Of a stretch of 13,217 nt of DNA, positions 13,156-13,217 are shown piece after piece. The notes beneath the pieces are model-generated. The model saw only the letters and a list, made by a program, of their open reading frames with translations. It was not told the origin of the DNA and did no database searches. A program made the translations under genes and the position numbers. Origin of the DNA: an uncultured Corynebacterium sp. (GTDB taxonomy: Bacteria; Actinomycetota; Actinomycetes; Mycobacteriales; Mycobacteriaceae); assembly GCF_947253065.1 (NCBI RefSeq), contig NZ_CAMXWS010000044.1, forward strand, positions 1 to 13,217, given 5' to 3'. How positions within the stretch are numbered: position 1 is the first letter of the stretch; each line of letters opens with the position of its first letter.

Positions 13156-13217
13156 ATGAAGGTCCGTAATTCCCTTCGGTCGCTGAAGAATAAGCCGGGC
13201 GCTCAGGTTGTGCGTCG
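13156..13217 (+). CDS. rpmJ: 50S ribosomal protein L36, zinc-ligand-free type (partial)
   Basis: The window ends inside this gene, with 20 complete codons visible. They read MKVRNSLRSLKNKPGAQVVR, which matches the start of the Corynebacterium L36 variant. Standard L36 has Cys at 11 and 14 as zinc ligands; here those positions are Lys and Pro, so this is the C-minus paralogue of the small large-subunit protein. ATG 13156 is preceded by AAAGGAG (13143-13149) at 6-nt spacing. In many bacteria such paralogues are induced under zinc limitation, but I see no recognisable Zur box upstream, so regulation is open. Only the first half of the protein is present, cut by the window edge. Confidence 0.9.
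   Translation, partial: MKVRNSLRSLKNKPGAQVVR

Overview
The window looks like chromosomal DNA from a high-GC actinobacterium, most likely Corynebacterium. This rests on the visible start of a Corynebacterium-type zinc-ligand-free ribosomal protein L36, a Pgm/CrcB-pair/MauE-DsbA/NadE gene content, frequent GTG starts, several candidate leaderless genes, and -10 boxes of the TANANT type. I cannot name the species.

Layout. 1-3475 (+): a probable terminator of an upstream gene, then a MacB/FtsX-type ABC exporter (ATPase and large permease, coupled at TAATG). 3489-4273 (-): two overlapping crcB genes, a probable heteromeric fluoride channel. 4392-6053 (+): phosphoglucomutase with a stop-codon hairpin. 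6102-7394 (+): a MauE/DoxX-like membrane redox protein and a membrane-anchored DsbA-like thioredoxin-fold protein. 7512-7584 (+): tRNA-Ala(GGC) with its own promoter and a structured leader.

Downstream of the tRNA the character changes. A gene-poor stretch of about 350 nt is followed by two genes that look accessory: a DUF2335-type two-helix membrane protein (7941-8480) and a 276-residue protein whose C-terminal half is a nucleoside-2-deoxyribosyltransferase/TIR-like domain (8699-9529). tRNA 3' ends are classic integration sites, and an NDT/TIR-like enzyme beside a small membrane protein is the kind of pair found in anti-phage loci. This is the best candidate for an undescribed system here, but no integrase, nucleotide cyclase, reverse transcriptase or duplicated att site is visible, so the defence role is inference.

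9605-10827 (-) holds a two-gene unit of a lipoprotein and an unrecognised cytoplasmic protein. 10892-12125 (+) holds an overlapping pair, O6-alkylguanine-DNA alkyltransferase and a fructosamine-kinase-family protein, which could both repair spontaneous damage. nadE (12122-12958, -) meets the kinase gene tail to tail with overlapping stop codons and appears leaderless. The window ends in rpmJ (13156 onward, +), encoding an L36 without the first zinc-ligand cysteines.
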